This document shows positions 33,693-42,779 of a DNA stretch of 59,917 bases, piece by piece (positions within the stretch are counted from its first letter, which is position 1; every line of letters begins with the position of its first letter). Under the pieces are notes generated by a model that did not search any database, had not been told where the DNA came from, and saw only the letters and a program-made list of their open reading frames with translations. The translations under genes and the position numbers were made by a program. Source of the stretch: an uncultured Lachnospiraceae bacterium (GTDB lineage: Bacteria; Bacillota; Clostridia; Lachnospirales; Lachnospiraceae); assembly GCA_947632555.1 (NCBI GenBank), contig CANRPU010000015.1, positions 1-59,917 of the forward strand, in the 5' to 3' direction.

Positions 33693-35165
33693 ATGAAACT
33701 GGAAGCGTTATTACAGGGCTTTGCCTATACCTGTGAAAGAGGAAGTCTGGATAAGGAAATACCGGAAGTGGTATATGACTCCAGAAAAATATCGCGGGGC
33801 TGTTTGTTTATCTGCGTGCGGGGGATGAATTACGACAGTCATGAGCACGCGGCGGAAATTGCCGCGGCGGGCGCGGGCGTACTGGTCGTGGAAAAGGACA
33901 CGCGGCTGCCCGAAGAAGCGGATATCACGGTAATCCGGGTAAATAACACCCGTTACGCTATGGCCTTCATTTCGGCGGCCTGGTTCGGTCATCCCGCGGA
34001 AAAGCTGAAAGTAATAGGCATTACCGGTACCAAGGGCAAGACCACCACCACCTATCTGATCAAGTCCATTCTGGAAAACGCGGGACACAGGACGGGACTG
34101 GTGGGGACCGTGGAGATCATTATCGGGGATACCCATATCCACGCGGGGAATACTACGCCGGAATCCTATCTTCTGCAGTCCTATTTTCGGCAGATGGTGG
34201 ATGCCGGCTGCGATACCGTGGTCATGGAGGTTTCTTCCCAGGGGCTGAAGCTGCACCGCACGCAGGGATTTTTGTTTGACTACGGCGTATTTACCAATCT
34301 GGAGCCGGACCATATCGGCACGGGAGAGCATGAGAGTTTTGAGGAATATATGGCCTGTAAGAGCCTTTTGTTCAGACAGTGCGGGATCGGGATCGTGAAC
34401 GGGGACGATGCCCACTGGAAAGCCGTGACAGACGGGCATACCTGCAGCCTGGAAACGTTTGGGCTGGGGGAAGGCTGCGATCTGCGGGCGGAAGATCTGC
34501 GCCTGGTGAAAAAACCGGGGGAACTGGGGGTGGCGTTTCACGCGGAAGGTCTGCTTTCCATGGACGCGGAGGTGGCTTCTCCCGGACGTTTCAGCGTGTA
34601 TAACGCGCTGGCGGCCATGGCGGTCTGCAGACATTTCGGCGTGACGCAAGAGGATATGCGGGAAGCGCTGTCCAAAGCCAGGGTAAAGGGCCGGATCGAG
34701 ATGGTAAAGGTGTCCGATCAGTTTACGCTGTTAATTGATTATGCCCATAATGCCATGAGCCTGGAAAGCCTGCTGAAGTCCCTGCGGGAATATGAGCCTG
34801 GCAGGTTGATCTGTCTGTTCGGCTGCGGAGGAAACCGTTCCAAGCTCAGGCGCTATGAGATGGGAGAGGTCAGCGGCAGACTGGCGGATTTTACCATTAT
34901 CACTTCGGATAACCCCCGCTTTGAGGAACCGGCGGATATCATTGCGGATATCCGGATGGGAATCGAGAAGACTAACGGAAAATTTGTGGAGATCCAGGAC
35001 AGAAAAGAAGCTATCGCCTATGCCATTGACCATGGAAAAGCGGGTGATATCATCGTATTGGCCGGCAAAGGGCATGAGGATTACCAGGAGATCAAGGGAG
35101 TAAAGTACCCCATGGATGAGAGGACGCTTATCGCGGAGATCCTGCGGGAGAGGCGGATGGCCTGA
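33693..35165 (+). CDS. murE: UDP-N-acetylmuramyl-tripeptide synthetase, meso-DAP type
   Basis: This 490-residue Mur ligase adds the third stem amino acid to UDP-MurNAc-L-Ala-D-Glu in the cytosol. The ATP loop is IGITGTKGKTTTTYLIKSIL, followed by TPESYLLQSYF and MEVSSQGLKLHRT. The substrate motif DNPR is at residues 406-409 (ITSDNPRFEEP), which marks meso-diaminopimelate rather than lysine enzymes. A KGHEDYQEI end-domain motif is present. ATG 33693 has AGGAGGGA upstream. It is the first gene of the long housekeeping operon to rsgA. Confidence 0.93.
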   Translation: MKLEALLQGFAYTCERGSLDKEIPEVVYDSRKISRGCLFICVRGMNYDSHEHAAEIAAAGAGVLVVEKDTRLPEEADITVIRVNNTRYAMAFISAAWFGHPAEKLKVIGITGTKGKTTTTYLIKSILENAGHRTGLVGTVEIIIGDTHIHAGNTTPESYLLQSYFRQMVDAGCDTVVMEVSSQGLKLHRTQGFLFDYGVFTNLEPDHIGTGEHESFEEYMACKSLLFRQCGIGIVNGDDAHWKAVTDGHTCSLETFGLGEGCDLRAEDLRLVKKPGELGVAFHAEGLLSMDAEVASPGRFSVYNALAAMAVCRHFGVTQEDMREALSKARVKGRIEMVKVSDQFTLLIDYAHNAMSLESLLKSLREYEPGRLICLFGCGGNRSKLRRYEMGEVSGRLADFTIITSDNPRFEEPADIIADIRMGIEKTNGKFVEIQDRKEAIAYAIDHGKAGDIIVLAGKGHEDYQEIKGVKYPMDERTLIAEILRERRMA

Positions 35166-35198
35166 ACATGCGGGGATATGGGGAAAGGAGGGGCGGAC

Positions 35199-37448
35199 TT
35201 GGAAAAACTATACGCGGACGTTATCATAGACATCTCCCATGAAAAGCTGGACCGCCCTTTTCAGTACCGGATACCGGAGGAAATGCGGAGCATTCTGGAA
35301 GAAGGCCAGTGTGTCAGCGTGCCCTTCGGGTCGGGCAACCGGCTCCGAAAAGGGTATGTGGTGGCCGTAAAGGATACGCCGGACTGGGACGTGGAAAAGA
35401 TCAAGGAGATTGCGGGGATAGTGCCCCAGGGAGTTTCCATCGAGGAAAATCAGATCCGGCTGGCGGCTTTTCTCAAAAAAAATTACGGCTCCACCATGAT
35501 CCAGGCCATGAAGACCGTGCTGCCGGCCAGACAGTCGGTACGGCCTCTGGAAAACAGGAGTATAAAGCTTTTAGCGGATGAGGTGCAGGGGCGTGAACTC
35601 TTGGAAACCTGCCGGAAAAAACACCAGCCGGCCAGGGCGAGGCTTCTGGAAGAACTGCTGCGGTTTCAAAGTCTGCCGTATCCGCTGGTGACGGGCAAGC
35701 TGCACATCAGCCCTTCCACGATCAAAGCGTTGGAAAAGCAGGGCGTCCTGGCGGTGGAAAAAGAAAGCCGTTACCGTAACCCGGTCAGGCTGCAGGCGCA
35801 CCGGGATGAAAGGAAAACACTGAGCGGGGAACAGGCCCGGATCGTGGATACGGTGCTGAAGGATTTTGATGACGGCAGGACCGGCGTTTATCTGATACAC
35901 GGCATTACCGGGAGCGGCAAGACAGAAGTGTATATGCGGCTCATAGAAGAAATACTGCGAAGAGGCCGTCAGGCCATTGTGCTGATCCCCGAGATCGCGC
36001 TGACCTACCAGACGCTGGTCCGTTTTTACAGCCGTTTCGGAGAACAGGTTTCCGTCTTGAATTCTTCTCTTTCTCTCGGGGAAAAATATGACCAGTGCCA
36101 GCGGGCCAGAAAAGGGGAGATCCAGATCATCATCGGTCCCCGTTCCGCCCTGTTTACGCCTTTTCCCCATATCGGGCTGATCGTCATGGATGAGGAGCAT
36201 GAAAGCAGTTATAAAAGCGAGAGTTCTCCCAAATATCACGCCAGGGAAACGGCGCAGGAGATAGCCCGCATGCACGGCGCCAGTCTGGTGCTGGGTTCCG
36301 CCACTCCTTCTCTGGAGTCATACTATCGGGCCAGGAAAGGGGAATACCGGCTTTTTACGTTGAAACAGCGTCTGACAGGGGGAAGTCTGCCAGACGTTTC
36401 CGTGGTGGATCTGCGGGAGGAACTGAGGCAGGGAAATCACTCCGTTTTCAGCAGAAAACTGCAGGGACTGATAGAGGACAGGCTTCAGAAAAAACAGCAG
36501 ATCATGTTGTTTTTAAACCGCAGGGGCTATGCCGGATTCATTTCCTGCCGTGCCTGCGGCCATGTGATGAAATGTCCCAATTGCGACGTGGCTCTTTCGG
36601 AGCACAAGGGCGGCCGGCTGATCTGCCATTACTGCGGGCATGTGGAACCGGCGGTGCGTACCTGCCCCCAGTGCGGCTCCGGGTATATTTCCGGCTTCCG
36701 GGCCGGCACCCAGCAGATAGAGGACAGGCTGAAGGAATTGTACCCGGAAGCGGTCGTGCTTCGTATGGATGCGGACACTACCAGAAACAAGGACAGCTAC
36801 GAGCGGATCCTTTCCGCTTTCGCGGCGGGAGAAGCGGATATCCTGATAGGGACCCAGATGATCGTAAAAGGGCACGATTTTCCGAATGTGACCCTGGTGG
36901 GAGTGCTGGCCGCGGATCTTTCCCTTTCCGCCGGGGATTATCGAGCCGGCGAAAGGACCTTTGCCCTGCTGACGCAGGCCGTTGGCCGGGCCGGACGGGG
37001 AAATCTGCCCGGAGAGGCGGTGATCCAGACCTATCAGCCGGAACACTACAGCGTGACCCACGCGGCGGCGCAGGATTATGAGGGATTTTACGAGGAAGAG
37101 ATCCTGTATCGGGAGCTGCTGCGATACCCTCCCGTCTGTCACATGATGGCGGTACAGATCTTTGCCGCGGAAGAAGCCAGAGGGGCAGAGCTGGCGGGAG
37201 AGCTGGCGGCCCTGGCCGGGGATTACGCGGATATGGCCGAGGATCTGACGAAACGGCTGCTTGTCATCGGCCCGGCGCCGGCGGCCATAGGAAAGCTTTA
37301 TAATATTTTCAGATTTGTTTTCTATGTAAAATATGAAAAATATGATAAACTGGTAGAGATAAAAGACGCGCTGGAAGAAAAAGCGGCGGTTCTTTTCTCT
37401 TCCAAAGAAACGCTGCAGATAGATTTTAATCCGGTCAACGCTTTTTAA
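35199..37448 (+). CDS. priA: Primosomal protein N' (replication restart helicase)
   Basis: This 749-residue helicase reloads the replisome at stalled forks. Features are an N-terminal DNA-binding domain (DRPFQYRIPE), Walker A in HGITGSGKTEVYMRLIEE, IVMDEEHESSYKS, four zinc-binding cysteine pairs (CRACGHVMKCPNC and CHYCGHVEPAVRTCPQC), and motifs V-VI in GTQMIVKGHDFPN and LTQAVGRAGRG. I chose TTG 35199 because AAGGAGG (35185-35191) lies 7 nt upstream; an ATG at 35178 would place that site inside the coding frame. Spacing from murE is 33 bp. Confidence 0.93.
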   Translation: MEKLYADVIIDISHEKLDRPFQYRIPEEMRSILEEGQCVSVPFGSGNRLRKGYVVAVKDTPDWDVEKIKEIAGIVPQGVSIEENQIRLAAFLKKNYGSTMIQAMKTVLPARQSVRPLENRSIKLLADEVQGRELLETCRKKHQPARARLLEELLRFQSLPYPLVTGKLHISPSTIKALEKQGVLAVEKESRYRNPVRLQAHRDERKTLSGEQARIVDTVLKDFDDGRTGVYLIHGITGSGKTEVYMRLIEEILRRGRQAIVLIPEIALTYQTLVRFYSRFGEQVSVLNSSLSLGEKYDQCQRARKGEIQIIIGPRSALFTPFPHIGLIVMDEEHESSYKSESSPKYHARETAQEIARMHGASLVLGSATPSLESYYRARKGEYRLFTLKQRLTGGSLPDVSVVDLREELRQGNHSVFSRKLQGLIEDRLQKKQQIMLFLNRRGYAGFISCRACGHVMKCPNCDVALSEHKGGRLICHYCGHVEPAVRTCPQCGSGYISGFRAGTQQIEDRLKELYPEAVVLRMDADTTRNKDSYERILSAFAAGEADILIGTQMIVKGHDFPNVTLVGVLAADLSLSAGDYRAGERTFALLTQAVGRAGRGNLPGEAVIQTYQPEHYSVTHAAAQDYEGFYEEEILYRELLRYPPVCHMMAVQIFAAEEARGAELAGELAALAGDYADMAEDLTKRLLVIGPAPAAIGKLYNIFRFVFYVKYEKYDKLVEIKDALEEKAAVLFSSKETLQIDFNPVNAF

Positions 37449-37471
37449 TGTTTAGGAAAGGACGGATCGTT

Positions 37472-37948
37472 ATGGCATTGCGGAACATCAGGGAGATCGG
37501 CGAGGAGTGCCTGACCAAGCCCTGCAAGGAGATCAAGGAAATGACGCCAAGGCTGCGGGAACTGATAGAGGATATGTTCGATACCATGTATGAAGCGGGC
37601 GGCGTGGGACTGGCGGCTCCGCAGGTGGGCGTGTTAAAGCGGGTTGTGGTCATCGACGTGACGGGAGAGGATCCTTACGTGTTGATCAACCCGCAGATCC
37701 TGGCTGAGGAAGGAGAGCAGACAGGACAGGAGGGCTGCCTGAGCGTACCGGGCAAGTGCGGCATCGTCACCCGGCCTAATTATGTCAAAGCGCAGGCGCT
37801 GGATATTGAGATGAAGCCCTATGAACTGGAAGGAACGGAACTTCTGGCGAGAGCCATCGTGCATGAACTGGAGCATCTGGACGGGCATCTCTATGTGGAA
37901 AAAGTGGAGGGCGGCCTGAAAAACGTGGAGGCCGCGGAGGAAGAATGA
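37472..37948 (+). CDS. def: Peptide deformylase
   Basis: This 158-residue metalloenzyme removes the formyl group from nascent proteins. All three family motifs are present: GGVGLAAPQVG, EGCLSVPG with the metal-binding cysteine, and HELEH at residues 131-135 in IVHELEHLDG. ATG 37472 follows GGAAAGGACGG; an upstream in-frame ATG at 37448 would overlap the priA stop. Its stop overlaps the fmt start by 4 bp, so deformylase and formyltransferase are translationally coupled. Confidence 0.95.
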   Translation: MALRNIREIGEECLTKPCKEIKEMTPRLRELIEDMFDTMYEAGGVGLAAPQVGVLKRVVVIDVTGEDPYVLINPQILAEEGEQTGQEGCLSVPGKCGIVTRPNYVKAQALDIEMKPYELEGTELLARAIVHELEHLDGHLYVEKVEGGLKNVEAAEEE

Positions 37949-38880
37949 AGATCATATTTATGGGGACTCCCGATTTCGCGGTGGGAGCGCTGGACGCTCT
38001 TTACCTGGCGGGACATGATATCACGGCGGTGGTGACACAGCCGGACAAGGCGAAAGGACGCGGCGGCAGGCCGGCTTATTCCCCCGTGAAGGCCTGGGCG
38101 CTGGAAAAGAAGATCCCGGTACTGCAGCCGGAGCGCATCCGGCGTCCGGAAGCCGTGGCGGAACTGAAGCGCTATCCGGCGGATGTGTTTGTGGTGGCGG
38201 CTTTTGGACAGATACTTTCCAAAGAAATCCTGGAGATGCCGGCTTTCGGCTGCCTGAATATCCATGCCTCCCTGCTTCCGAAATACCGAGGTTCCAGTCC
38301 TATACAGTGGGCTGTCATCAATGGGGAGCGGAAGAGCGGCATAACCATTATGCAGATGAATGAAGGCGTGGATACGGGAGATATCCTGTATCAGAAAGAG
38401 CTCATCCTGGATGAGAAGGAAACGGGCGCTTCGCTGTTTCACAGGCTTTCCGCTCTGGGAGCGGAAGCGATAGTGGAGGCGCTCACGCTGCTGCAGGCGG
38501 GAAAACTGCATCCAGTGCCCCAGAAGGAAGAAGAGGCAAGCCATACGGTGATGCTGAACAAGGCTATGGGCCGGCTGGATTTTTCCAGACCCGCGGCGGA
38601 ACTGGAACGGCTGGTAAGAGGATTGGATCCGTGGCCCAGCGCCTATACTTTTCTGGAGGGAAAGCAGCTGAAGATCTGGGATTGCGCCCCGGAAGAAACT
38701 CAAACCGGCGGCACACAGGCTTTCGGCAGCGTGCTGTATACGAACCAAGAGGGCTTTGCCGTAAAATGCGGTGACGGCGCCCTGCTGATAAAAGAAGTGC
38801 AGCTGGAGGGAAAGAGGCGTATGAGCGCCCACGATTTCCTGCTGGGAAAAAATCTGCCGTCCGGGACGGTATTGGGATAA
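37945..38880 (+). CDS. fmt: Methionyl-tRNA formyltransferase
   Basis: This 311-residue enzyme formylates initiator Met-tRNA using 10-formyl-tetrahydrofolate. The N-terminal domain shows KIIFMGTPDFAVGALDAL, VVTQPDKAKGRG, NIHASLLPKYRGSSPIQWA and MNEGVDTGDIL with the catalytic Asn, His and Asp. A C-terminal tRNA-binding domain follows (VRGLDPWPSAYTFL). It overlaps def by 4 bp (ATGA) and is followed by the zinc peptidase 14 bp later. Confidence 0.95.
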   Translation: MKIIFMGTPDFAVGALDALYLAGHDITAVVTQPDKAKGRGGRPAYSPVKAWALEKKIPVLQPERIRRPEAVAELKRYPADVFVVAAFGQILSKEILEMPAFGCLNIHASLLPKYRGSSPIQWAVINGERKSGITIMQMNEGVDTGDILYQKELILDEKETGASLFHRLSALGAEAIVEALTLLQAGKLHPVPQKEEEASHTVMLNKAMGRLDFSRPAAELERLVRGLDPWPSAYTFLEGKQLKIWDCAPEETQTGGTQAFGSVLYTNQEGFAVKCGDGALLIKEVQLEGKRRMSAHDFLLGKNLPSGTVLG

Positions 38881-38894
38881 AAGGAGGAAAGGAT

Positions 38895-39599
38895 ATGCCA
38901 TATTACGGATATTATTTTTATGACCCCACCTATCTGCTGGTGATCCTCGGCGCCGTGCTCTGCATAGCAGCCAGCATCTGGGTAAACAGCGCCATGAAAA
39001 AATACAACGGCGTACAGAATATGCGGGGGATTACGGGAGCGCAGGCCGCGGAAAGGATCCTGCTGGACGCCGGCATCTATGACGTACGCGTGGAATGCCT
39101 GCGGCGGGGAGCCGGAGATCACTACGATCCCCGGACCAGGACCGTGCGGCTTTCCTATGAGAACTATCACTACGCCACGGTGACCGCGGTGGCGGTAGCG
39201 GCGCATGAGTGCGGCCACGCCAGGCAGCATCAGGAAAATTACGCGCCGCTGTCCATTCGTTCCGCCATGGTACCGGTGGTCAATATCGCGGAAAGGATCG
39301 GGATGCCGTTAATCATCATCGGCGTGATCTTCAGCTTTAGCAACGTGCTGATACAGGTGGGCATCTGGGCTTTCCTGCTGGCGGTATTGTTCCAGTTTGT
39401 TACGCTTCCGGTGGAATTTAACGCATCCAGCCGGGCGCTTTCCAGCCTGGAGAGAGAGGGGCTTTTGGGAACGCAGGAAATGGCAGGCGCGAAAAAAGTC
39501 CTGACCGCAGCGGCCATGACCTATGTGGCGGCCACGGTTTCTTCCGTTCTGCAGGTGCTGCGTCTGATCGTGCTGTTCGGCGGAAGAAAGCGGGACTAG
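38895..39599 (+). CDS. Membrane zinc metallopeptidase, YugP-like
   Basis: This 234-residue protein has an N-terminal membrane helix, a conserved RLSYENYHYATVTAVAVAAHECGHARQH region with the HEcgH zinc motif at residues 104-108, and two later membrane helices (ILQVGIWAFLLAVLFQFVTL region and the C-terminus). It belongs to the neutral zinc metallopeptidase family that includes B. subtilis YugP. The substrate is unknown. AAAGGAGG lies before ATG 38895. It is a conserved member of the def-fmt-rsmB-rlmN run in Clostridia. Confidence 0.88.
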   Translation: MPYYGYYFYDPTYLLVILGAVLCIAASIWVNSAMKKYNGVQNMRGITGAQAAERILLDAGIYDVRVECLRRGAGDHYDPRTRTVRLSYENYHYATVTAVAVAAHECGHARQHQENYAPLSIRSAMVPVVNIAERIGMPLIIIGVIFSFSNVLIQVGIWAFLLAVLFQFVTLPVEFNASSRALSSLEREGLLGTQEMAGAKKVLTAAAMTYVAATVSSVLQVLRLIVLFGGRKRD

Positions 39600-39602
39600 A
39601 GG

Positions 39603-40964
39603 ATGGCGTCGGAAAATATCAGGGAAATCGTATTGGATATGCTGCTGGCCGTGGAAAGGGAGGAAGCGTATTCCCATATACTGGTGTCGCAGGTATTGAA
39701 CCGGTATGCCTATCTGGCGGCCAGGGACAGGGCGTTTCTCAAAAGGCTCTTTGAGGGCACGCTGGAGAGAAGGATAGAGCTGGATTACAGGCTGGATCGT
39801 ATCGCCAGTCTGCCCGTAAGGAAGATGAAGCCGCTTATCCGTAATCTGCTGCGGATGAGCGCTTATCAGATATTCTATATGGACGGCGTACCGGATGCGG
39901 CGGCAGTCAACGAAGCCGTCAGGCTGGCCGGAAAGAGAGGATTTTCCGGCTTAAAGGGCTTTGTCAACGGCACCCTGCGGAGAATGTCTTCCGAAAAGGG
40001 CGCGGGAGGACTGCCCTCCGAGAAGGAAGAACCGGAGCGCTTTTTGTCCGTAGCTTATTCCGTTCCGGAATGGATGGTGGAACACTTCCGGCAGAGCTAT
40101 TCCTACGAAGAAACCAAAGCTCTTTTAGAGAGCTTTTTAAAGGTGCGGCCTGTGATGATCCGGTTCGCGTCGGGGCTTTCCGAAAAAGACAGGGAAGCCT
40201 GTATCCGGGATATGGAGCGGGCGGGCGTAACGGCGCGCCGTCATTTCCTGGTAAAGAACGGATGGTATCTTTATGGCTGTGAAGACATTGCCCTCCTGAA
40301 AGGCTTTTCGGAAGGGCTTTTTACGGTACAGGATGCCAGTTCCATACTGGCGGTTGCCGCGGCCGGTATACGTCCGGGGGACCGGGTGCTGGATATCTGC
40401 GCGGCGCCGGGAGGAAAGACCCTGCTGGCGGCAGAGTACGCGGGCGCCTCGGGGCAGGTGGAGGCGCGGGACATATCGCCGGCAAGACTGGAGAAGCTGG
40501 AAGAAAATATCGCCAGAATGCGGCTTTCCAATGTGTCCGTAAAGGTTTGGGACGCGGCGGCGCCGGATGCCGCCCTGCGGGAAAGCGCCGATGTGGTGCT
40601 GGCGGACGTGCCCTGCTCCGGTCTGGGGGTTATGGGCAGAAAGCGAGATATCAAATACCGGCAGACACCGGAGAGCATACGGTCCCTGGTAAAGCTGCAG
40701 CGGGAAATCCTGCGGCAGGCGGCCGATTATGTCAAGCCGGGCGGCGTCCTTTTATACAGTACCTGTACCATAAACCGGAAAGAAAACGAAGAGCAGGTAA
40801 AATGGCTGTGCGGAGAAAAAGGCTTTACAGCGGAAAATATGGAGGGCTTTCTGCCGGAAGGCCTTCCCGGGGCAGATACGGCGAAGGAGGGCAGGCTGCA
40901 GCTGTTACCCCACCTGCACGATACGGACGGCTTCTTTTTCGCCCGGCTGAAAAAGCCGGTATAA
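39603..40964 (+). CDS. rsmB: 16S rRNA (cytosine-967-C5) methyltransferase
   Basis: This 453-residue enzyme methylates 16S rRNA with S-adenosylmethionine. The N-terminal NusB-like RNA-binding domain covers about residues 1-135 (LDYRLDRIA, LLRMSAYQIFYMD). The methyltransferase core shows VLDICAAPGGKTLLAAE, the nucleophile-containing VLADVPCSGLGVMGRK and LLYSTCTINRKENEEQ. It starts 3 bp after the metallopeptidase stop and ends 32 bp before rlmN. Confidence 0.95.
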   Translation: MASENIREIVLDMLLAVEREEAYSHILVSQVLNRYAYLAARDRAFLKRLFEGTLERRIELDYRLDRIASLPVRKMKPLIRNLLRMSAYQIFYMDGVPDAAAVNEAVRLAGKRGFSGLKGFVNGTLRRMSSEKGAGGLPSEKEEPERFLSVAYSVPEWMVEHFRQSYSYEETKALLESFLKVRPVMIRFASGLSEKDREACIRDMERAGVTARRHFLVKNGWYLYGCEDIALLKGFSEGLFTVQDASSILAVAAAGIRPGDRVLDICAAPGGKTLLAAEYAGASGQVEARDISPARLEKLEENIARMRLSNVSVKVWDAAAPDAALRESADVVLADVPCSGLGVMGRKRDIKYRQTPESIRSLVKLQREILRQAADYVKPGGVLLYSTCTINRKENEEQVKWLCGEKGFTAENMEGFLPEGLPGADTAKEGRLQLLPHLHDTDGFFFARLKKPV

Positions 40965-40996
40965 ACGCGGAAGCCCTATGACAGAACGGGAGAAGA

Positions 40997-42040
40997 ATGG
41001 AAAAGAAAGATATTAAGTCGATGACCCTGGAGGAACTCACGGAAGAACTGCTGGCGCAGGGAGAAAAGAGCTTCCGGGCAAAGCAGTGTTATGAGTGGAT
41101 GCACGGGAAGCTGGCGCGGAGCTTCGCGGAAATGACCAACCTTTCCAAGGATTTTCGGGAAAAATGCGGGAATACTTATGAATATACGGCCCTGCGGACG
41201 GCGGAACTGCAGGAGTCCAGAGCGGACGGCACCAAAAAGTTTTTATTTGTCCTGCCTGACGGAAATATGGTGGAAAGCGTCCTGATGCCTTATCAGTACG
41301 GAAATTCCGTATGTATTTCCTCCCAGGTGGGCTGCCGTATGGGCTGCCGGTTCTGCGCTTCCACGCTGGACGGGCTGGAGAGGAACCTGCGGGCCTCCGA
41401 AATGCTGGAACAGGTTTATGAAATTTCCCGGCAGACCGGGGTGAGAGTGTCCAACGTAGTGGTGATGGGAACGGGAGAACCTCTGGACAATTACGAAAAT
41501 CTGCTGCGCTTTATCCGGCTTTTAAACGATGAGGCCGGGCTGCGTATCAGCCAGCGGAACATTACGGTTTCCACCTGCGGCCTTGTGCCGGAGATGTACC
41601 GGCTGGCGGAGGAGAAGCTGCAGATCACGCTGGCGCTGTCCCTGCACGGGGCCACGGATGAAAAAAGGCGGCTCCTGATGCCGGTTGCCAATCAATACAG
41701 CATAGAAGAGCTGATGAAGGCCTGTCGTTATTATTTTACGAAAACGGGCAGGAGGATCACCTTCGAGTACAGTCTGGTGGAAGGGATCAACGATACGGAC
41801 GAGGACGCGGCCGCTCTGGCCCGTCTGGCAGGTTCCCTTGGCTGTCATGTGAATCTCATTCCCGTCAACCCGGTAAAAGAGCGGAATTTCGCGCAGCCGT
41901 CGGGCTCCCGGATACTTTCCTTTAAAAATAAGCTTGCAAAAAATAAGATAAATGTTACTATTAGAAGAGAAATGGGACGGGATATCGACGGGGCCTGCGG
42001 GCAGCTCAGAAGACGGCATAAAGGAGATCGACAGTGTTAA
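40997..42040 (+). CDS. rlmN: Dual-specificity 23S rRNA/tRNA adenine-C2 methyltransferase
   Basis: This 347-residue radical-SAM enzyme methylates A2503 of 23S rRNA and A37 of some tRNAs. The iron-sulfur motif CRMGCRFCAS is present in SSQVGCRMGCRFCAS, preceded by ESVLMPYQYGNSVCI. VVVMGTGEPLDNYEN and VSTCGLVPEM follow, and FEYSLVEGINDTDED is near the C-terminus. The late GACGQL contains the cysteine that takes up the methyl group. It overlaps the phosphatase start by 7 bp. Confidence 0.95.
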   Translation: MEKKDIKSMTLEELTEELLAQGEKSFRAKQCYEWMHGKLARSFAEMTNLSKDFREKCGNTYEYTALRTAELQESRADGTKKFLFVLPDGNMVESVLMPYQYGNSVCISSQVGCRMGCRFCASTLDGLERNLRASEMLEQVYEISRQTGVRVSNVVVMGTGEPLDNYENLLRFIRLLNDEAGLRISQRNITVSTCGLVPEMYRLAEEKLQITLALSLHGATDEKRRLLMPVANQYSIEELMKACRYYFTKTGRRITFEYSLVEGINDTDEDAAALARLAGSLGCHVNLIPVNPVKERNFAQPSGSRILSFKNKLAKNKINVTIRREMGRDIDGACGQLRRRHKGDRQC

Positions 42041-42765
42041 AGACGTTTTCCATAACTGATATTGGCAGAAAGAGAAAACTGAATCAGGACTATGTATATA
42101 CCTCGGAAATGCCGGTAGGACCGCTGCCCAATCTCTTTATCGTGGCGGACGGCATGGGAGGGCATAACGCGGGAGATTACGCGTCAAAATACACGGTGGA
42201 AACCATTGTAAAGGAGATCAGCGCCTCTGCGGAGAAACGTCCCGAAAAGGTATTGGAGGCGGCCATTCAGAAAGCCAACGGGCTCTTAAGAAAGCAGGCC
42301 AGTGAAAACCTGGATCTGAGAGGAATGGGCACTACCGTGGTAGCCGCCACCTGCGATAACGGAAGTCTTCTGGTAGCTAATGTGGGTGACTCCAGGCTCT
42401 ACGTGGTAGGCAGGAAGATCCGCCAGATCACGGTGGATCACTCTCTGGTGGAGGAAATGGTCCGCATGGGCGGCATAGACCGGGAAGCGGCCAGGAATCA
42501 TCCCGATAAAAATATCATTACCAGGGCAGTCGGTGCCGATGAACAAGTGGACATCGACTTTTTTGAGGTACCACTCGCGCCCGGTGAACTGGTGCTGATG
42601 TGCTCGGACGGGCTGACCAATATGCTGGAAGATGAAGAGATCCGCATGATCCTGAACGGACAGAGGGATATTGTGGAAAAGGCGGAAGAACTGGTAAAGG
42701 CCGCCAACCGCAACGGCGGGAAAGATAATATAGCGGTAGTACTGATCGAGCCGTTTGCAGAATAG
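42034..42765 (+). CDS. prpC: PP2C-type Ser/Thr protein phosphatase
   Basis: This 243-residue metal-dependent phosphatase has the PP2C signatures DIGRKRKLNQDYVY, FIVADGMGGHNAGDYAS, GTTVVAA, LVANVGDSRLYVV and VLMCSDGLTNML, which hold the metal-binding aspartates. The start is GTG 42034 behind AAGGAG, overlapping rlmN. It precedes the PASTA kinase by 14 bp; this phosphatase-kinase pair regulates cell-wall growth and division through opposite phosphorylation. Confidence 0.93.
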   Translation: MLKTFSITDIGRKRKLNQDYVYTSEMPVGPLPNLFIVADGMGGHNAGDYASKYTVETIVKEISASAEKRPEKVLEAAIQKANGLLRKQASENLDLRGMGTTVVAATCDNGSLLVANVGDSRLYVVGRKIRQITVDHSLVEEMVRMGGIDREAARNHPDKNIITRAVGADEQVDIDFFEVPLAPGELVLMCSDGLTNMLEDEEIRMILNGQRDIVEKAEELVKAANRNGGKDNIAVVLIEPFAE

Positions 42766-42779
42766 TCGAGGAGTTTAGT